From: Sepiola atlantica
Lineage: Eukaryota; Mollusca; Cephalopoda; Sepiida; Sepiolidae
NCBI GenBank assembly: GCA_963556195.1
Contig: CAUVYP010001208.1
Span: 3,968,001-4,032,000, forward strand
Reading direction: 5' to 3'
DNA: 64,000 nucleotides
Translations under genes and position numbers: made by a program
Part shown: in pieces, positions 1 to 13,187 of the stretch
Layout: each line of letters begins with the position of its first letter
Numbering within the stretch: the first letter of the stretch is position 1
Notes under the pieces: generated by a model
Told to the model about the DNA's origin: nothing
The model's database searches: none
The model's input: only the letters and a program-made list of their open reading frames with translations

Positions 1-167
1 ATATCGCTTTTGTTTATAACTTCCACATTTATTCGAATTGTGCAACGAAACTTTGCAGACCGTCGCGGAGACACACGTTCTACTGAAGTACCAAGTTTCA
101 GAAGTGCAGCTCTTGTACTGCCGGAGATATGTCGATACAAACTGAATACGCAAAACATCAACAAAAT
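1..167 (+). repeat. Partial class E monomer at left edge
   Basis: The window opens at monomer offset 20 (atatcgc) and runs to offset 186. The variable segment carries agaccgtcgcgg followed by acacacgttc, which defines class E. The array evidently continues to the left of the window. Confidence 0.95.
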
Positions 168-725
168 TTAGCGCGTTTTAAAGTTGATATCGCTTTTGTT
201 TATAACTTCCACATTTATTCGAATTGTGCAACGAAACTTTGTAGACAGTCGCGGATAGGCCTTTTCTACTGAGGTACCAAGTTTCAGAAGTGCAGCTCTT
301 GTACTGCCGGAGATATGTCGATACAAACTGAATACGCAAAACATCAACAAAATTTGGCGCGTTTTAAAGTTGATATCGCTTTTGTTTATAACTTCCACAT
401 TTATTCGAATTGTGCAACGAAACTTTGCAGACAGTCGCGGAGACACATGTTCTACTGAAGTACCAAGTCTCAGAAGTGCAGCTCTTGTACTGCCGGAGAT
501 ATGTCGATACAAACCGAATACGCAAAACATCAACAAAATTTAGCGCGTTTTAAAGTTGATATCGCTTTTGTTTATAACTTCCACATTTATTCGAATTGTG
601 CAACGAAATTTTGCACAGATTAGCGGAGGCACATTTTCTACTGAAGTACCACGTTTCAGAAGTGCAGCTCTTGTACTGCCGGAGATAGTTCGATACAAAC
701 TGAATACGCAAACTATCAACAAAAT
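168..725 (+). repeat. Lead-in monomers C-A-G
   Basis: These three monomers match the tail order C-A-G of the 14-monomer HOR that follows, so they are probably the end of an earlier copy lying mostly outside the window. The boundary between C and A (near 351) reads aatttggcgcg instead of aatttagcgcg. Confidence 0.85.
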
Positions 726-3329
726 TTAGTGCGATTTAAAGTTAATATCGCTTTTGTTTATAACTTCACCATTCTTTAGAATTGTGCAACGAAACTTTGC
801 AGAGATAAGCGGAGTCACATGCTCTACTGAAGTACCAAGTTTCAGAAGTGCAGCTCTTTTACTGCCGGAGATAGATCGATACAAACTGAATACGCAAAAC
901 ATCAACAAAATTTAGCGCGTTTTAAAGTTGATATCGCTTTTGTTTATAACTTCCACATTTATTCGAATTGTGCAACGAAACTTTGCACAGATTAGCGGAG
1001 TCACATGTTCTACTGAAGTACCAAGTTTCAGAAGTGCAGCTCTTGTACTGCCGGAGATATGTCGATACAAACTGAATACGCAAAACATCAACAAAATTTA
1101 GCGCGTTTTAAAGTTGATATCGCTTTTGTTTATAACTTCCACATTTATTCGAATTGTGCAACGAAACTTTGCAGACCGTCGCGGGGACACACGTTCTACT
1201 GAAGTACCAAGTTTCAGAAGTGCAGCTCTTGTACTGCCGGAGATATGTCGATAAAAACTGAATACGCAAAACATCAACAAAATTTAGCGCGTTTTAAAGT
1301 TGATATCGCTTTTGTTTATAACTTCCACATTTATTCGAATTGTGCAACGAAACTTTGCAGACCGTCGCGGAGACACATTTTCTACTGAAGTACCCAGTTT
1401 CAGAAGTGCAGCTCTTGTACTGCCGGAGATATGTCGATACAAACTGAATACGCAAAACATCAACAAAATTTAGCGCGTTTTAAAGTTGATATCGCTTTTG
1501 TTTATAACTTCCACATTTATTCGAATTGTGCAACGAAACTTTGTAGACAGTCGCGGATAGGCCTTTTCTACTGAGGTACCAAGTTTCAGAAGTGCAGCTC
1601 TTGTACTGCCGGAGATATGTCGATACAAACTGAATACGCAAAACATCAACAAAATTTAGCGCGTTTTAAAGTTGATATCGCTTTTGTTTATAACTTCCAC
1701 ATTTATTCGAATTGTGCAACGAAACTCTGCAGACAGTCGCGGAGACACATGTTCTACTGAAGTACCAAGTCTCAGAAGTGCAGCTCTTGTACTGCCGGAG
1801 ATATGTCGATACAAACTGAATACGCAAAACATCAACAAAATTTAGCGCGTTTTAAAGTTGATATCGCTTTTGTTTATAACTTCCACATTTATTCGAATTG
1901 TGCAACGAAATTTTGCACAGATTAGCGGAGTCACATGTTCTACTGAAGTACCAAGTTTCAGAAGTGCAGCTCTTGTACTGCCGGAGATATGTCGATACAA
2001 ACTGAATACGCAAAACATCAACAAAATTTAGCGCGTTTTAAAGTTGATATCGCTTTTGTTTATAACTTCCACATTTATTCGAATTGTGCAACGAAACTTT
2101 GCAGACAGTCGCGGAGACACATGTTCTACTGAAGTACCAAGTTTCAGAAGTGCAGCTCTTGTACTGCCGGAGATATGTCGATACAAACTGAATACGCAAA
2201 ACATCAACAAAATTTAGCGCGTTTTAAAGTTGATATCGCTTTTGTTTATAACTTCCACATTTATTCGAATTGTGCAACGAAACTTTGCAGACCGTCGCGG
2301 AGACACATTTTCTACTGAAGTACTCAGTTTCAGAAGTGCAGCTCTTGTACTGCCGGAGATATGTCGATACAAACTGAATACGCAAAACATCAACAAAATT
2401 TAGCGCGTTTTAAAGTTGATATCGCTTTTGTTTATAACTTCCACATTTATTCGAATTGTGCAACGAAACTTTGTAGACAGTCGCGGATAGGCCTTTTCTA
2501 CTGAGGTACCAAGTTTCAGAAGTGCAGCTCTTGTACTGCCGGAGATATGTCGATACAAACTGAATACGCAAAACATCAACAAAATTTAGCGCGTTTTAAA
2601 GTTGATATCGCTTTTGTTTATAACTTCCACATTTATTCGAATTGTGCAACGAAACTTTGCAGACAGTCGCGGAGACACATGTTCTACTGAAGTACCAAGT
2701 CTCAGAAGTGCAGCTCTTGTACTGCCGGAGATATGTCGATACAAACCGAATACGCAAAACATCAACAAAATTTAGCGCGTTTTAAAGTTGATATCGCTTT
2801 TGTTTATAACTTCCACATTTATTCGAATTGTGAAACGAAATTTTGCACAGATTAGCGGAGGTACATTTTCTACTGAAGTACCAAGTGACAGAAGTGCAGC
2901 TCTTGTACTGCCGGAGATATGTCGATACAAACTGAATACGCAAACTATCAACAAAATTTAGTGCGATTTAAAGTTGATATCGCTTTTGTTTATAACTTCC
3001 CCATTCTTTAGAATTGTGCAATGAAACTTTGCAGAGATAAGCAGAGTCACATGCTCTACTGAAGTACCAAGCTTCAGAAGTGCAGCTCTTTTACTGCCGG
3101 AGATATGTCGATACAAACTGAATACGCAAAACATCAACAAAATTTAGCGCGTTTTAAAGTTGATATCGCTTTTGTTTATAACTTCCACATTTATTCGAAT
3201 TGTGCAACGAAACTTTGCACAGATTAGCGGAGTCACATGTTCTACTGAAGTACCAAGTTTCAGAAGTGCAGCTCTTGTACTGCCGGAGATATGTCGATAC
3301 AAACTGAATACGCAAACTATCAACAAAAT
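726..3329 (+). repeat. 14-monomer HOR, copy 1
   Basis: The order is F-B-E-D-C-A2-B-H-D-C-A-G-F-B, 2,604 bp. The same order follows directly at 3,330. Shared private changes include gtactcag in the second D (2214 and 4818) and caagtgacag in G (2772 and 5376). It contains the domain I core pentamer B-H-D-C-A at 1,842-2,771. Confidence 0.93.
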
Positions 3330-5933
3330 TTAGTGCGATTTAAAGTAGATATCGCTTTTGTTTATAACTTCACCATTCTTTAGAATTGTGCAACGAAACT
3401 TTGCAGAGATAAGAGGAGTCACATGCTCTACTGAAGTACCAAGTTTCAGAATTGCAGCTCTTTTACTGCCGGAGATATGTCGATACAAACTGAATACGCA
3501 AAACATCGACAAAATTTAGCGCGTTTTAAAGTTGATATCGCTTTTGTTTATAACTTCCACATTTATTCGAATTGTGCAACGAAACTTTCCACAGATTAGC
3601 GGAGTCACATGTTCTACTGAAGTACCAAGTTTCAGAAGTGCAGCTCTTGTACTGCCGGAGATATGTCGATACAAACTGAATACGCAAAACATCAACAAAA
3701 TTTAGCGCGTTTTAAAGTTGATATCGCTTTTGTTTATAACTTCCACATTTATTCGAATTGTGCAACGAAACTTTGCAGACCGTCGCGGAGACACACGTTC
3801 TACTAAAGTACCAAGTTTCAGAAGTGCAGCTCTTGTACTGCCGGAGATATGTCGATACAAACTGAATACGCAAAACATCAACAAAATTTAGCGCGTTTTA
3901 AAGTTGATATCGCTTTTGTTTATAACTTCCACATTTATTCGAATTGTGCAACGAAACTTTGCAGACCGTCGCGGAGACACATTTTCTACTGAAGTACCCA
4001 GTTTCAGAAGTGCAGCTCTTGTACTGCCGGAGATATGTCGATACAAACTGAATACGCAAAACATAAACAAAATTTAGCGCGTTTTAAAGTTGATATCGCT
4101 TTTGTTTATAACTTCCACATTTATTCGAATTGTGCAACGAAACTTTGTAGACAGTCGCGGATAGGCCTTTTCTACTGAGGTACCAAGTTTCAGAAGTGCA
4201 GCTCTTGTACTGCCGGAGATATGTCGATACAAACTGAATACGCAAAACATCAACAAAATTTAGCGCGTTCTAAAGTTGATATCGCTTTTGTTTATAACTT
4301 CCACATTTATTCGAATTGTGCAACGAAACTCTGCAGACAGTCGCGGAGACACATGTTCTACTGAAGTACCAAGTCTCAGAAGTGCAGCTCTTGTACTGCC
4401 GGAGATATGTCGATACAAACTGAATACGCAAAACATCAACAAAATTTAGCGCGTTTTAAAGTTGATATCGCTTTTGTTTATAACTTCCACATTTATTCGA
4501 ATTGTGCAACGAAATTTTGCACAGATTAGCGGAGTCACATGTTCTACTGAAGTACCAAGTTTCAGAAGTGCAGCTCTTGTACTGCCGGAGATATGTCGAT
4601 ACAAACTGAATACGCAAAACATCAACAAAATTTAGCGCGTTTTAAAGTTGATATCGCTTTTGTTTATAACTTCCACATTTATTCGAATTGTGCAACGAAA
4701 CTTTGCAGACAGTCGCGGAGACACATGTTCTACTGAAGTACCAAGTTTCAGAAGTCCAGCTCTTGTACTGCCGGAGATATGTCGATACAAACTGAATACG
4801 CAAAACATCAACAAAATTTAGCGCGTTTTAAAGTTGATATCGCTTTTGTTTATAACTTCCACATTTATTCGAATTGTGCAACGAAACTTTGCAGACCGTC
4901 GCGGAGACACATTTTCTACTGAAGTACTCAGTTTCAGAAGTGCAGCTCTTGTACTGCCGGAGATATGTCGATACAAACTGAATACGCAAAACATCAACAA
5001 AATTTAGCGCGTTTTAAAGTTGATATCGCTTTTGTTTATAACTTCCACATTTATTCGAATTGTGCAACGAAACTTTGTAGACAGTCGCGGATAGGCCTTT
5101 TCTACTGAGGTACCAAGTTTCAGAAGTGCAGCTCTTGTACTGCCGGAGATATGTCGATACAAACTGAATACGCAAAACATCAACAAAATTTAGCGCGTTT
5201 TAAAGTTGATATCGCTTTTGTTTATAACTTCCACATTTATTCGAATTGTGCAACGAAACTTTGCAGACAGTCGCGGAGACACATGTTCTACTGAAGTACC
5301 AAGTCTCAGAAGTGCAGCTCTTGTACTGCCGGAGATATGTCGATACAAACCGAATACGCAAAACATCAACAAAATTTAGCGCGTTTTAAAGTTGATATCG
5401 CTTTTGTTTATAACTTCCACATTTATTCGAATTGTGCAACGAAATTTTGCACAGATTAGCGGAGGCACATTTTCTACTGAAGTACCAAGTGACAGAAGTG
5501 CAGCTCTTGTATTGCCGGAGATATGTCGATACAAACTGAATACGCAAACTATCAACAAAATTTAGTGCGATTTAAAGTTGATATCGCTTTTGTTTATAAC
5601 TTCCCCATTCTTTAGAATTGTGCAACGAAACTTTGCAGAGATAAGCAAGGTCACATGCTCTACTGAAGTACCAAGTTTCAGAAGTGCAGCTCTTGTACTG
5701 CCGGAGATATGTCGATACAAACTGAATACGCAAAACATCAACAAAATTTAGCGCGTTTTAAAGTTGATATCGCTTTTGTTTATAACTTCCACATTTATTC
5801 GAATTGTGCAACGAAATTTTGCACAGATTAGCGGAGTCACATGTTCTACTGAAGTACCAAGTTTCAGAAGTGCAGCTCTTGTACTGCCGGAGATATGTCG
5901 ATACAAACGGAATACGCAAAACATCAACAAAAT
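3330..5933 (+). repeat. 14-monomer HOR, copy 2
   Basis: This repeats the order of 726-3,329 at an offset of exactly 2,604 bp. It differs at scattered single bases, for example gaagtccag in the H at 4632. That change recurs in the H monomers at 5934 and 6864, so copy 2 was the template for the truncated repeats to its right. Confidence 0.93.
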
Positions 5934-7421
5934 TTAGCGCGTTTTAAAGTTGATATCGCTTTTGTTTATAACTTCCACATTTATTCGAATTGTGCAACGA
6001 AACTTTGCAGACAGTCGCGGAGACACATGTTCTACTGAAGTACCAAGTTTCAGAAGTCCAGCTCTTGTACTGCCGGAGATATGTCGATACAAACTGAATA
6101 CGCAAAACATCAACAAAATTTAGCGCGTTTTAAAGTTGATATCGCTTTTGTTTATAACTTCCACATTTATTCGAATTGTGCAACGAAACTTTGCAGACCG
6201 TCGCGGAGACACATTTTCTACTGAAGTACTCAGTTTCAGAAGTGCAGCTCTTGTACTGCCGGAGATATGTCGATACAAACTGAATACGCAAAACATCAAC
6301 AAAATTTAGCGCGTTTTAAAGTTGATATCGCTTTTGTTTATAACTTCCACATTTATTCGAATTGTGCAACGAAACTTTGTAGACAGTCGCGGATAGGCCT
6401 TTTCTACTGAGGTACCAAGTTTCAGAAGTGCAGCTCTTGTACTGCCGGAGATATGTCGATACAAACTGAATACGCAAAACATCAACAAAATTTAGCGCGT
6501 TTTAAAGTTGATATCGCTTTTGTTTATAACTTCCACATTTATTCGAATTGTGCAACGAAACTTTGCAGACAGTCGCGGAGACACATGTTCTACTGAAGTA
6601 CCAAGTCTCAGAAGTGCAGCTCTTGTACTGCCGGAGATATGTCGATACAAACTGAATACGCAAAACATCAACAAAATTTAGCGCGTTTTAAAGTTGATAT
6701 CGCTTTTGTTTATAACTTCCACATTTATTCGAATTGTGCAACGAAATTTTGCACAGATTAGCGGAGTCACATGTTCTACTGAAGTACCAAGTTTCAGAAG
6801 TGCAGCTCTTGTACTGCCGGAGATATGTCGATACAAACTGAATACGCAAAACATCAACAAAATTTAGCGCGTTTTAAAGTTGATATCGCTTTTGTTTATA
6901 ACTTCCACATTTATTCGAATTGTGCAACGAAACTTTGCAGAGAGTCGCGGAGACACATGTTCTACTGAAGTACCAAGTTTCAGAAGTCCAGCTCTTGTAC
7001 TGCCGGAGATATGTCGATACAAACTGAATACGCAAAACATCAACAAAATTTAGCGCGTTTTAAAGTTGATATCGCTTTTGTTTATAACTTCCACATTTAT
7101 TCGAATTGTGCAACGAAACTTTGCAGACCGTCGCGGAGACACATTTTCTACTGAAGTACTCAGTTTCAGAAGTGCAGCTCTTGTACTGCCGGAGATATGT
7201 CGATACAAACTGAATACGCAAAACATCAACAAAATTTAGCGCGTTTTAAAGTTGATATCGCTTTTGTTTATAACTTCCACATTTATTCGAATTGTGCAAC
7301 GAAACTTTGCAGACAGTCGCGGAGACACATGTTCTACTGAAGTACCAAGTCTCAGAAGTGCAGCTCTTGTACTGCCGGAGATATGTCGATAAAAACTGAA
7401 TACGCAAAACATCAACAAAAT
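5934..7421 (+). repeat. Truncated pentamer repeats H-D-C-A-B-H-D-A
   Basis: These eight monomers, with the B at 5748, repeat the B-H-D-C-A core of the preceding HOR as B-H-D-C-A (5,748-6,677) and B-H-D-A (6,678-7,421, C missing). The private gaagtccag in H and gtactcag in D link both to the HOR copy at 3,330-5,933. This looks like local five-monomer expansion followed by loss of one C. Confidence 0.88.
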
Positions 7422-9653
7422 TTAGTGCGATTTAAAGTTGATATCGCTTTTGTTTATAACTTCACCATTCTTTAGAATTGTGCAACGAAACTTTGCAGAG
7501 ATAAGCGGAGTCCCATGCTCTACTGAAGTACCAAGTTTCAGAATTGCAGCTCTTTTACTGCCGGAGATATGTCGATACAAACTGAATACGCAAAACATCG
7601 ACAAAATTTAGCGCGTTTTAAAGTTGATATCGCTTTTGTTTATAACTTCCACATTTATTCGAATTGTGCAACGAAATTCTGCACAGATTAGCGGAGTCAC
7701 ATGTTCTACTGAAGTACCAAGTTTCAGAAGTGCAGCTCTTGTACTGCCGGAGATATGTCGATACAAACTGAATACGCAAAACATCAACAAAATTTAGCGC
7801 GTTTTAAAGTTGATATCGCTTTTGTTTATAACTTCCACATTTATTCGAATTGTGCAACGAAACTTTGCAGACCGTCGCGGAGACACACGTTCTACTGAAG
7901 TACCAAGTTTCAGAAGTGCAGCTCTTGTACTGCCGGAGATATGTCGATACAAACTGAATACGCAAAACATCAACAAAATTTAGCGCGTTTTAAAGTTGAT
8001 ATCGCTTTTGTTTATAACTTCCACATTTATTCGAATTGTGCAACGAAACTTTGCAGACAGTCGCGGAGACACATGTTCTACTGAAGTACCAAGTCTCAGA
8101 AGTGCAGCTCTTGTACTGCCGGAGATATGTCGATACAAACCGAATACGCAAAACATCAACAAAATTTAGCGCGTTTTAAAGTTGATATCGCTTTTGTTTA
8201 TAACTTCCACATTTATTCGAATTGTGCAACGAAATTTTGCACAGATTAGCGGAGGCACATTTTCTACTGAAGTACCAAGTTTCAGAAGTGCAGCTCTTGT
8301 ACTGCCGGAGATATGTCGATACAAACTGAATACGCAAAACATCAACAAAATTTAGCGCGTTTTAAAGTTGATATCGCTTTTGTTTATAACTTCCACATTT
8401 ATTCGAATTGTGCAACGAAATTTTGCACAGATTAGCGGAGGCACATTTTCTACTGAAGTACCAAGTTTCAGAAGTGCAGCTCTTGTACTGCCGGAGATAT
8501 GTCGATACAAACTGAATACGCAAACTACTAACAAAATTTAGTGCGATTTAAAGTTGATATCGCTTTTGTTTATAACTTCACCATTCTTTAGAATTGTGCA
8601 ACGAAACTTTGCAGAGATAAGCGGAGTCACATGCTCTACTGAAGTACCAAGTTTCAGAATTGCAGCTCTTTTACTGCCGGAGATATGTCGATACAAACTG
8701 AATACGCAAAACATCGACAAAATTTAGCGCGTTTTAAAGTTGATATCGCTTTTGTTTATAACTTCCACATTTATTCGAATTGTGCAACGAAATTCTGCAC
8801 AGATTAGCGGAGTCACATGTTCTACTGAAGTACCAAGTTTCAGAAGTGCAGCTCTTGTACTGCCGGAGATATGTCGATACAAACTGAATACGCAAAACAT
8901 CAACAAAATTTAGCGCGTTTTAAAGTTGATATCGCTTTTGTTTATAACTTCCACATTTATTCGAATTGTGCAACGAAACTTTGCAGACCGTCGCAGAGAC
9001 ACACGTTCTACTGAAGTACCAAGTTTCAGAAGTGCAGCTCTTGTACTGCCGGAGATATGTCGAGACAAACTGAATACGCAAAACATCAACAAAATTTAGC
9101 GCGTTTTAAAGTTGATATCGCTTTTGTTTATAACTTCCACATTTATTCGAATTGTGCAACGAAACTTTGTAGACAGTCGCGGATAGGCCTTTTCTACTGA
9201 GGTACCAAGTTTCAGAAGTGCAGCTCTTGTACTGCCGGAGATATGTCGATACAAACTGAATACGCAAAACATCAACAAAATTTAGCGCGTTTTAAAGTTG
9301 ATATCGCTTTTGTTTATAACTTCCACATTTATTCGAATTGTGCAACGAAACTTTGCAGACAGTCGCGGAGACACATGTTCTACTGAAGTACCAAGTCTCA
9401 GAAGTGCAGCTCTTGTACTGCCGGAGATATGTCGATACAAACCGAATACGCAAAACATCAACAAAATTTAGCGCGTTTTAAAGTTGATATCGCTTTTGTT
9501 TATAACTTCCACATTTATTCGAATTGTGCAACGAAATTTTGCACAGATTAGCGGAGGCACATTTTCTACTGAAGTACCAAGTTTCAGAAGTGCAGCTCTT
9601 GTACTGCCGGAGATATGTCGATACAAACTGAATACGCAAACTATCAACAAAAT
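7422..9653 (+). repeat. 12-monomer HOR, complete copy
   Basis: The order is F-B-E-A-G-G-F-B-E-C-A-G, 2,232 bp. The B monomers at 7608 and 8724 share gaaattctgcac. The unit contains a G-G pair whose second member ends caaactactaac. It partly repeats itself internally (F-B-E-A-G against F-B-E-C-A-G), so it is probably a dimer of six-monomer units in which one has lost C and duplicated G. Confidence 0.9.
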
Positions 9654-11141
9654 TAAGTGCGATTTAAAGTTGATATCGCTTTTGTTTATAACTTCACCAT
9701 TCTTTAGAATTGTGCAACGAAACTTTGCAGAGATAAGCGGAGTCACATGCTCTACTGAAGTACCAAGTTTCAGAAGTGCAGCTCTTTTACTGCCGGAGAT
9801 ATGTCGATACAAACTGAATACGCAAAACATCGACAAAATTTAGCGCGTTTTAAAGTTGATATCGCTTTTGTTTATAACTTCCACATTTATTCGAATTGTG
9901 CAACGAAATTCTGCACAGATTAGCGGAGTCACATGTTCTACTGAAGTACCAAGTTTCAGAAGTGCAGCTCTTGTACTGCCGGAGATATGTCGATACAAAC
10001 TGAATACGCAAAACATCAACAAAATTTAGCGCGTTTTAAAGTTGATATCGCTTTTGTTTATAACTTCCACATTTATTCGAATTGTGCAACGAAACTTTGC
10101 AGACCGTCGCGGAGACACACGTTCTACTGAAGTACCAAGTTTCAGAAGTGCAGCTCTTGTACTGCCGGAGATATGTCGATACAAACTGAATACGCAAAAC
10201 ATCAACAAAATTTAGCGCGTTTTAAAGTTGATATCGCTTTTGTTTATAACTTCCACATTTATTCGAATTGTGCAACGAAACTTTGCAGACAGTCGCGGAG
10301 ACACATGTTCTACTGAAGTACCAAGTCTCAGAAGTGCAGCTCTTGTACTGCCGGAGATATGTCGATACAAACCGAATACGCAAAACATCAACAAAATTTA
10401 GCGCGTTTTAAAGTTGATATCGCTTTTGTTTATAACTTCCACATTTATTCGAATTGTGCAACGAAATTTTGCACAGATTAGCGGAGGCACATTTTCTACT
10501 GAAGTACCAAGTTTCAGAAGTGCAGCTCTTGTACTGCCGGAGATATGTCGATACAAACTGAATACGCAAAACATCAACAAAATTTAGCGCGTTTTAAAGT
10601 TGATATCGCTTTTGTTTATAACTTCCACATTTATTCGAATTGTGCAACGAAATTTTGCACAGATTAGCGGAGGCACATTTTCTACTGAAGTACCAAGTTT
10701 CAGAAGTGCAGCTCTTGTACTGCCGGAGATATGTCGATACAAACTGAATACGCAAACTACTAACAAAATTTAGTGCGATTTAAAGTTGATATCGCTTTTG
10801 TTTATAACTTCACCATTCTTTAGAATTGTGCAACGAAACTTTGCAGAGATAAGCGGAGTCACATGCTCTACTGAAGTACCAAGTTTCAGAATTGCAGCTC
10901 TTTTACTGCCGGAGATATGTCGATACAAACTGAATACGCAAAACATCGACAAAATTTAGCGCGTTTTAAAGTTGATATCGCTTTTGTTTATAACTTCCAC
11001 ATTTATTCGAATTGTGCAACGAAATTCTGCACAGATTAGCGGAGTCACATGTTCTACTGAAGTACCAAGTTTCAGAAGTGCAGCTCTTGTACTGCCGGAG
11101 ATATGTCGATACAAACTGAATACGCAAACTATCAACAAAAT
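9654..11141 (+). repeat. 12-monomer HOR, partial second copy (8 monomers)
   Basis: F-B-E-A-G-G-F-B repeats 7,422-8,909 at an offset of 2,232 bp, including gaaattctgcac in both B monomers and caaactactaac in the second G. The register then breaks: E-C-A-G is replaced by alternating F and B. Confidence 0.9.
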
Positions 11142-12443
11142 TAAGTGCGATTTAAAGTTGATATCGCTTTTTTTTATAACTTCACCATTCTTTAGAATTG
11201 TGCAACGAAACTTTGCAGAGATAAGCGGAGTCACATGCTCTACTGAAGTACCAAGTTTCAGAAGTGCAGCTCTTTTACTGCCGGAGATATGTCGATACAA
11301 ACTGAATACGCAAAACATCAACAAAATTTAGCGCGTTTTAAAGTTGATATCGCTTTTGTTTATAACTTCCACATTTATTCGAATTGTGCAACGAAACTTT
11401 GCACAGATTAGCGGAGTCACATGTTCTACTTAAGTACCAAGTTCCAGAAGTGCAGCTCTTGTACTGCCGGAGATATGTCGATAAAAACTGAATACGCAAA
11501 CTATCAACAAAATTTAGTGCGATTTAAAGTTGATATCGCTTTTGTTTATAACTTCACCATTCTTTAGAATTGTGCAACGAAACTTTGCAGAGATAAGCGG
11601 AGTCACATGCTCTACTGAAGTACCAAGTTTCAGAATTGCAGCTCTTTTACTGCCGGAGATATGTCGATACAAACTGAATACGCAAAACATCGACAAAATT
11701 TAGCGCGTTTTAAAGTTGATATCGCTTTTGTTTATAACTTCCACATTTATTCGAATTGTGCAACGAAACTTTGCAGACCGTCGCGGAGACACACGTTCTA
11801 CTGAAGTACCAAGTTTCAGAAGTGCAGCTCTTGTACTGCCGGAGATATGTCGATACAAACTGAATACGCAAAACATCAACAAAATTTAGCGCGTTTTAAA
11901 GTTGATATCGCTTTTGTTTATAACTTCCACATTTATTCGAATTGTGCAACGAAACTTTGCAGACAGTCGCGGAGACACATTTTCTACTGAAGTACCCAGT
12001 TTCAGAAGTGCAGCTCTTGTACTGCCGGAGATATGTCGATACAAACTGAATACGCAAAACATCAACAAAATTTAGCGCGTTTTAAAGTTGATATCGCTTT
12101 TGTTTATAACTTCCACATTTATTCGAATTGTGCAACGAAACTTTGTAGACAGTCGCGGATAGGCCTTTTCTACTGAGGTACCAAGTTTCAGAAGTGCAGC
12201 TCTTGTACTGCCGGAGATATGTCGATACAAACCGAATACGCAAAACATCAACAAAATTTAGCGCGTTTTAAAGTTGATATCGCTTTTGTTTATAACTTCC
12301 ACATTTATTCGAATTGTGCAACGAAACTCTGCAGACAGTCGCGGAGACACATGTTCTACTGAAGTACCAAGTCTCAGAAGTGCAGCTCTTGTACTGCCGG
12401 AGATATGTCGATACAAACTGAATACGCAAAACATCAACAAAAT

Positions 12444-12629
12444 TTAGCGCGTTTTAAAGTTGATATCGCTTTTGTTTATAACTTCCACATTTATTCGAAT
12501 TGTGCAACGAAATTTTGCACAGATTAGCGGAGGCACATTTTCTACTGAAGTACCAAGTTTCAGAAGTGCAGCTCTTGTACTGCCGGAGATATGTCGATAC
12601 AAACTGAATACGCAAACTATCAACAAAAT
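12444..12629 (+). repeat. Monomer class G
   Basis: Class G carries gcacagattagcggagg then cacattttc. The 12 members start at 540, 2772, 5376, 8166, 8352, 9468, 10398, 10584, 12444, 16350, 19512 and 22488, all in domain I. It nearly always precedes class F and ends with caaactatcaac. Two G-G pairs (8166/8352 and 10398/10584) are part of the 12-monomer HOR, and the second G of each pair ends caaactactaac. Confidence 0.92.
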
Positions 12630-12815
12630 TTAGTGCGATTTAAAGTTGATATCGCTTTTGTTTATAACTTCACCATTCTTTAGAATTGTGCAACGAAACT
12701 TTGCAGAGATAAGCGGAGTCACATGTTCTACTGAAGTACCAAGTTTCAGAATTGCAGCTCTTTTACTGCCGGAGATATGTCGATACAAACTGAATACGCA
12801 AAACATCGACAAAAT
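12630..12815 (+). repeat. Monomer class F (most divergent class)
   Basis: Class F differs along its whole left half: tagtgcgatttaaag at the start, caccattctttagaattg at about 41-59, gcagagataagcgg, usually acatgctc, and ctcttttactg. By eye it differs from H at nearly 10% of sites. The 20 members start at 726, 2958, 3330, 5562, 7422, 8538, 9654, 10770, 11142, 11514, 12630, 16536, 19698, 22674, 47597, 50946, 54107, 55781, 58385 and 63593. There is no full F between 22,860 and 47,596. The preceding monomer nearly always ends in caaactatcaac (or caaactactaac), so the F haplotype begins about 15 bp before the monomer boundary. Confidence 0.93.
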
Positions 12816-13001
12816 TTAGCGCGTTTTAAAGTTGATATCGCTTTTGTTTATAACTTCCACATTTATTCGAATTGTGCAACGAAACTTTGCACAGATTAGC
12901 GGAGTCACATGTTCTACTGAAGTACCAAGTTTCAGAAGTGCAGCTCTTGTACTGCCGGAGATATGTCGATACAAACTGAATACGCAAAACATCAACAAAA
13001 T

Positions 13002-13187
13002 TTAGCGCGTTTTAAAGTTGATATCGCTTTTGTTTATAACTTCCACATTTATTCGAATTGTGCAACGAAACTTTGCAGACCGTCGCGGAGACACACGTTC
13101 TACTGAAGTACCAAGTTTCAGAAGTGCAGCTCTTGTACTGCCGGAGATATGTCGATACAAACTGAATACGCAAAACATCAACAAAAT
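13002..13187 (+). repeat. Monomer class E
   Basis: Class E carries agaccgtcgcgg then acacacgttc. There are 27 complete members, starting at 1098, 3702, 7794, 8910, 10026, 11700, 13002, 20070, 23046, 27696, 29184, 32904, 33834, 34764, 36252, 39413, 41273, 42575, 47969, 49828, 51318, 53177, 54851, 57455, 59315, 61547 and 62663, plus the partial one at 1-167. Copies at 27696, 33834 and 34764 share the private change gtgcaggtcttg. Confidence 0.93.
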
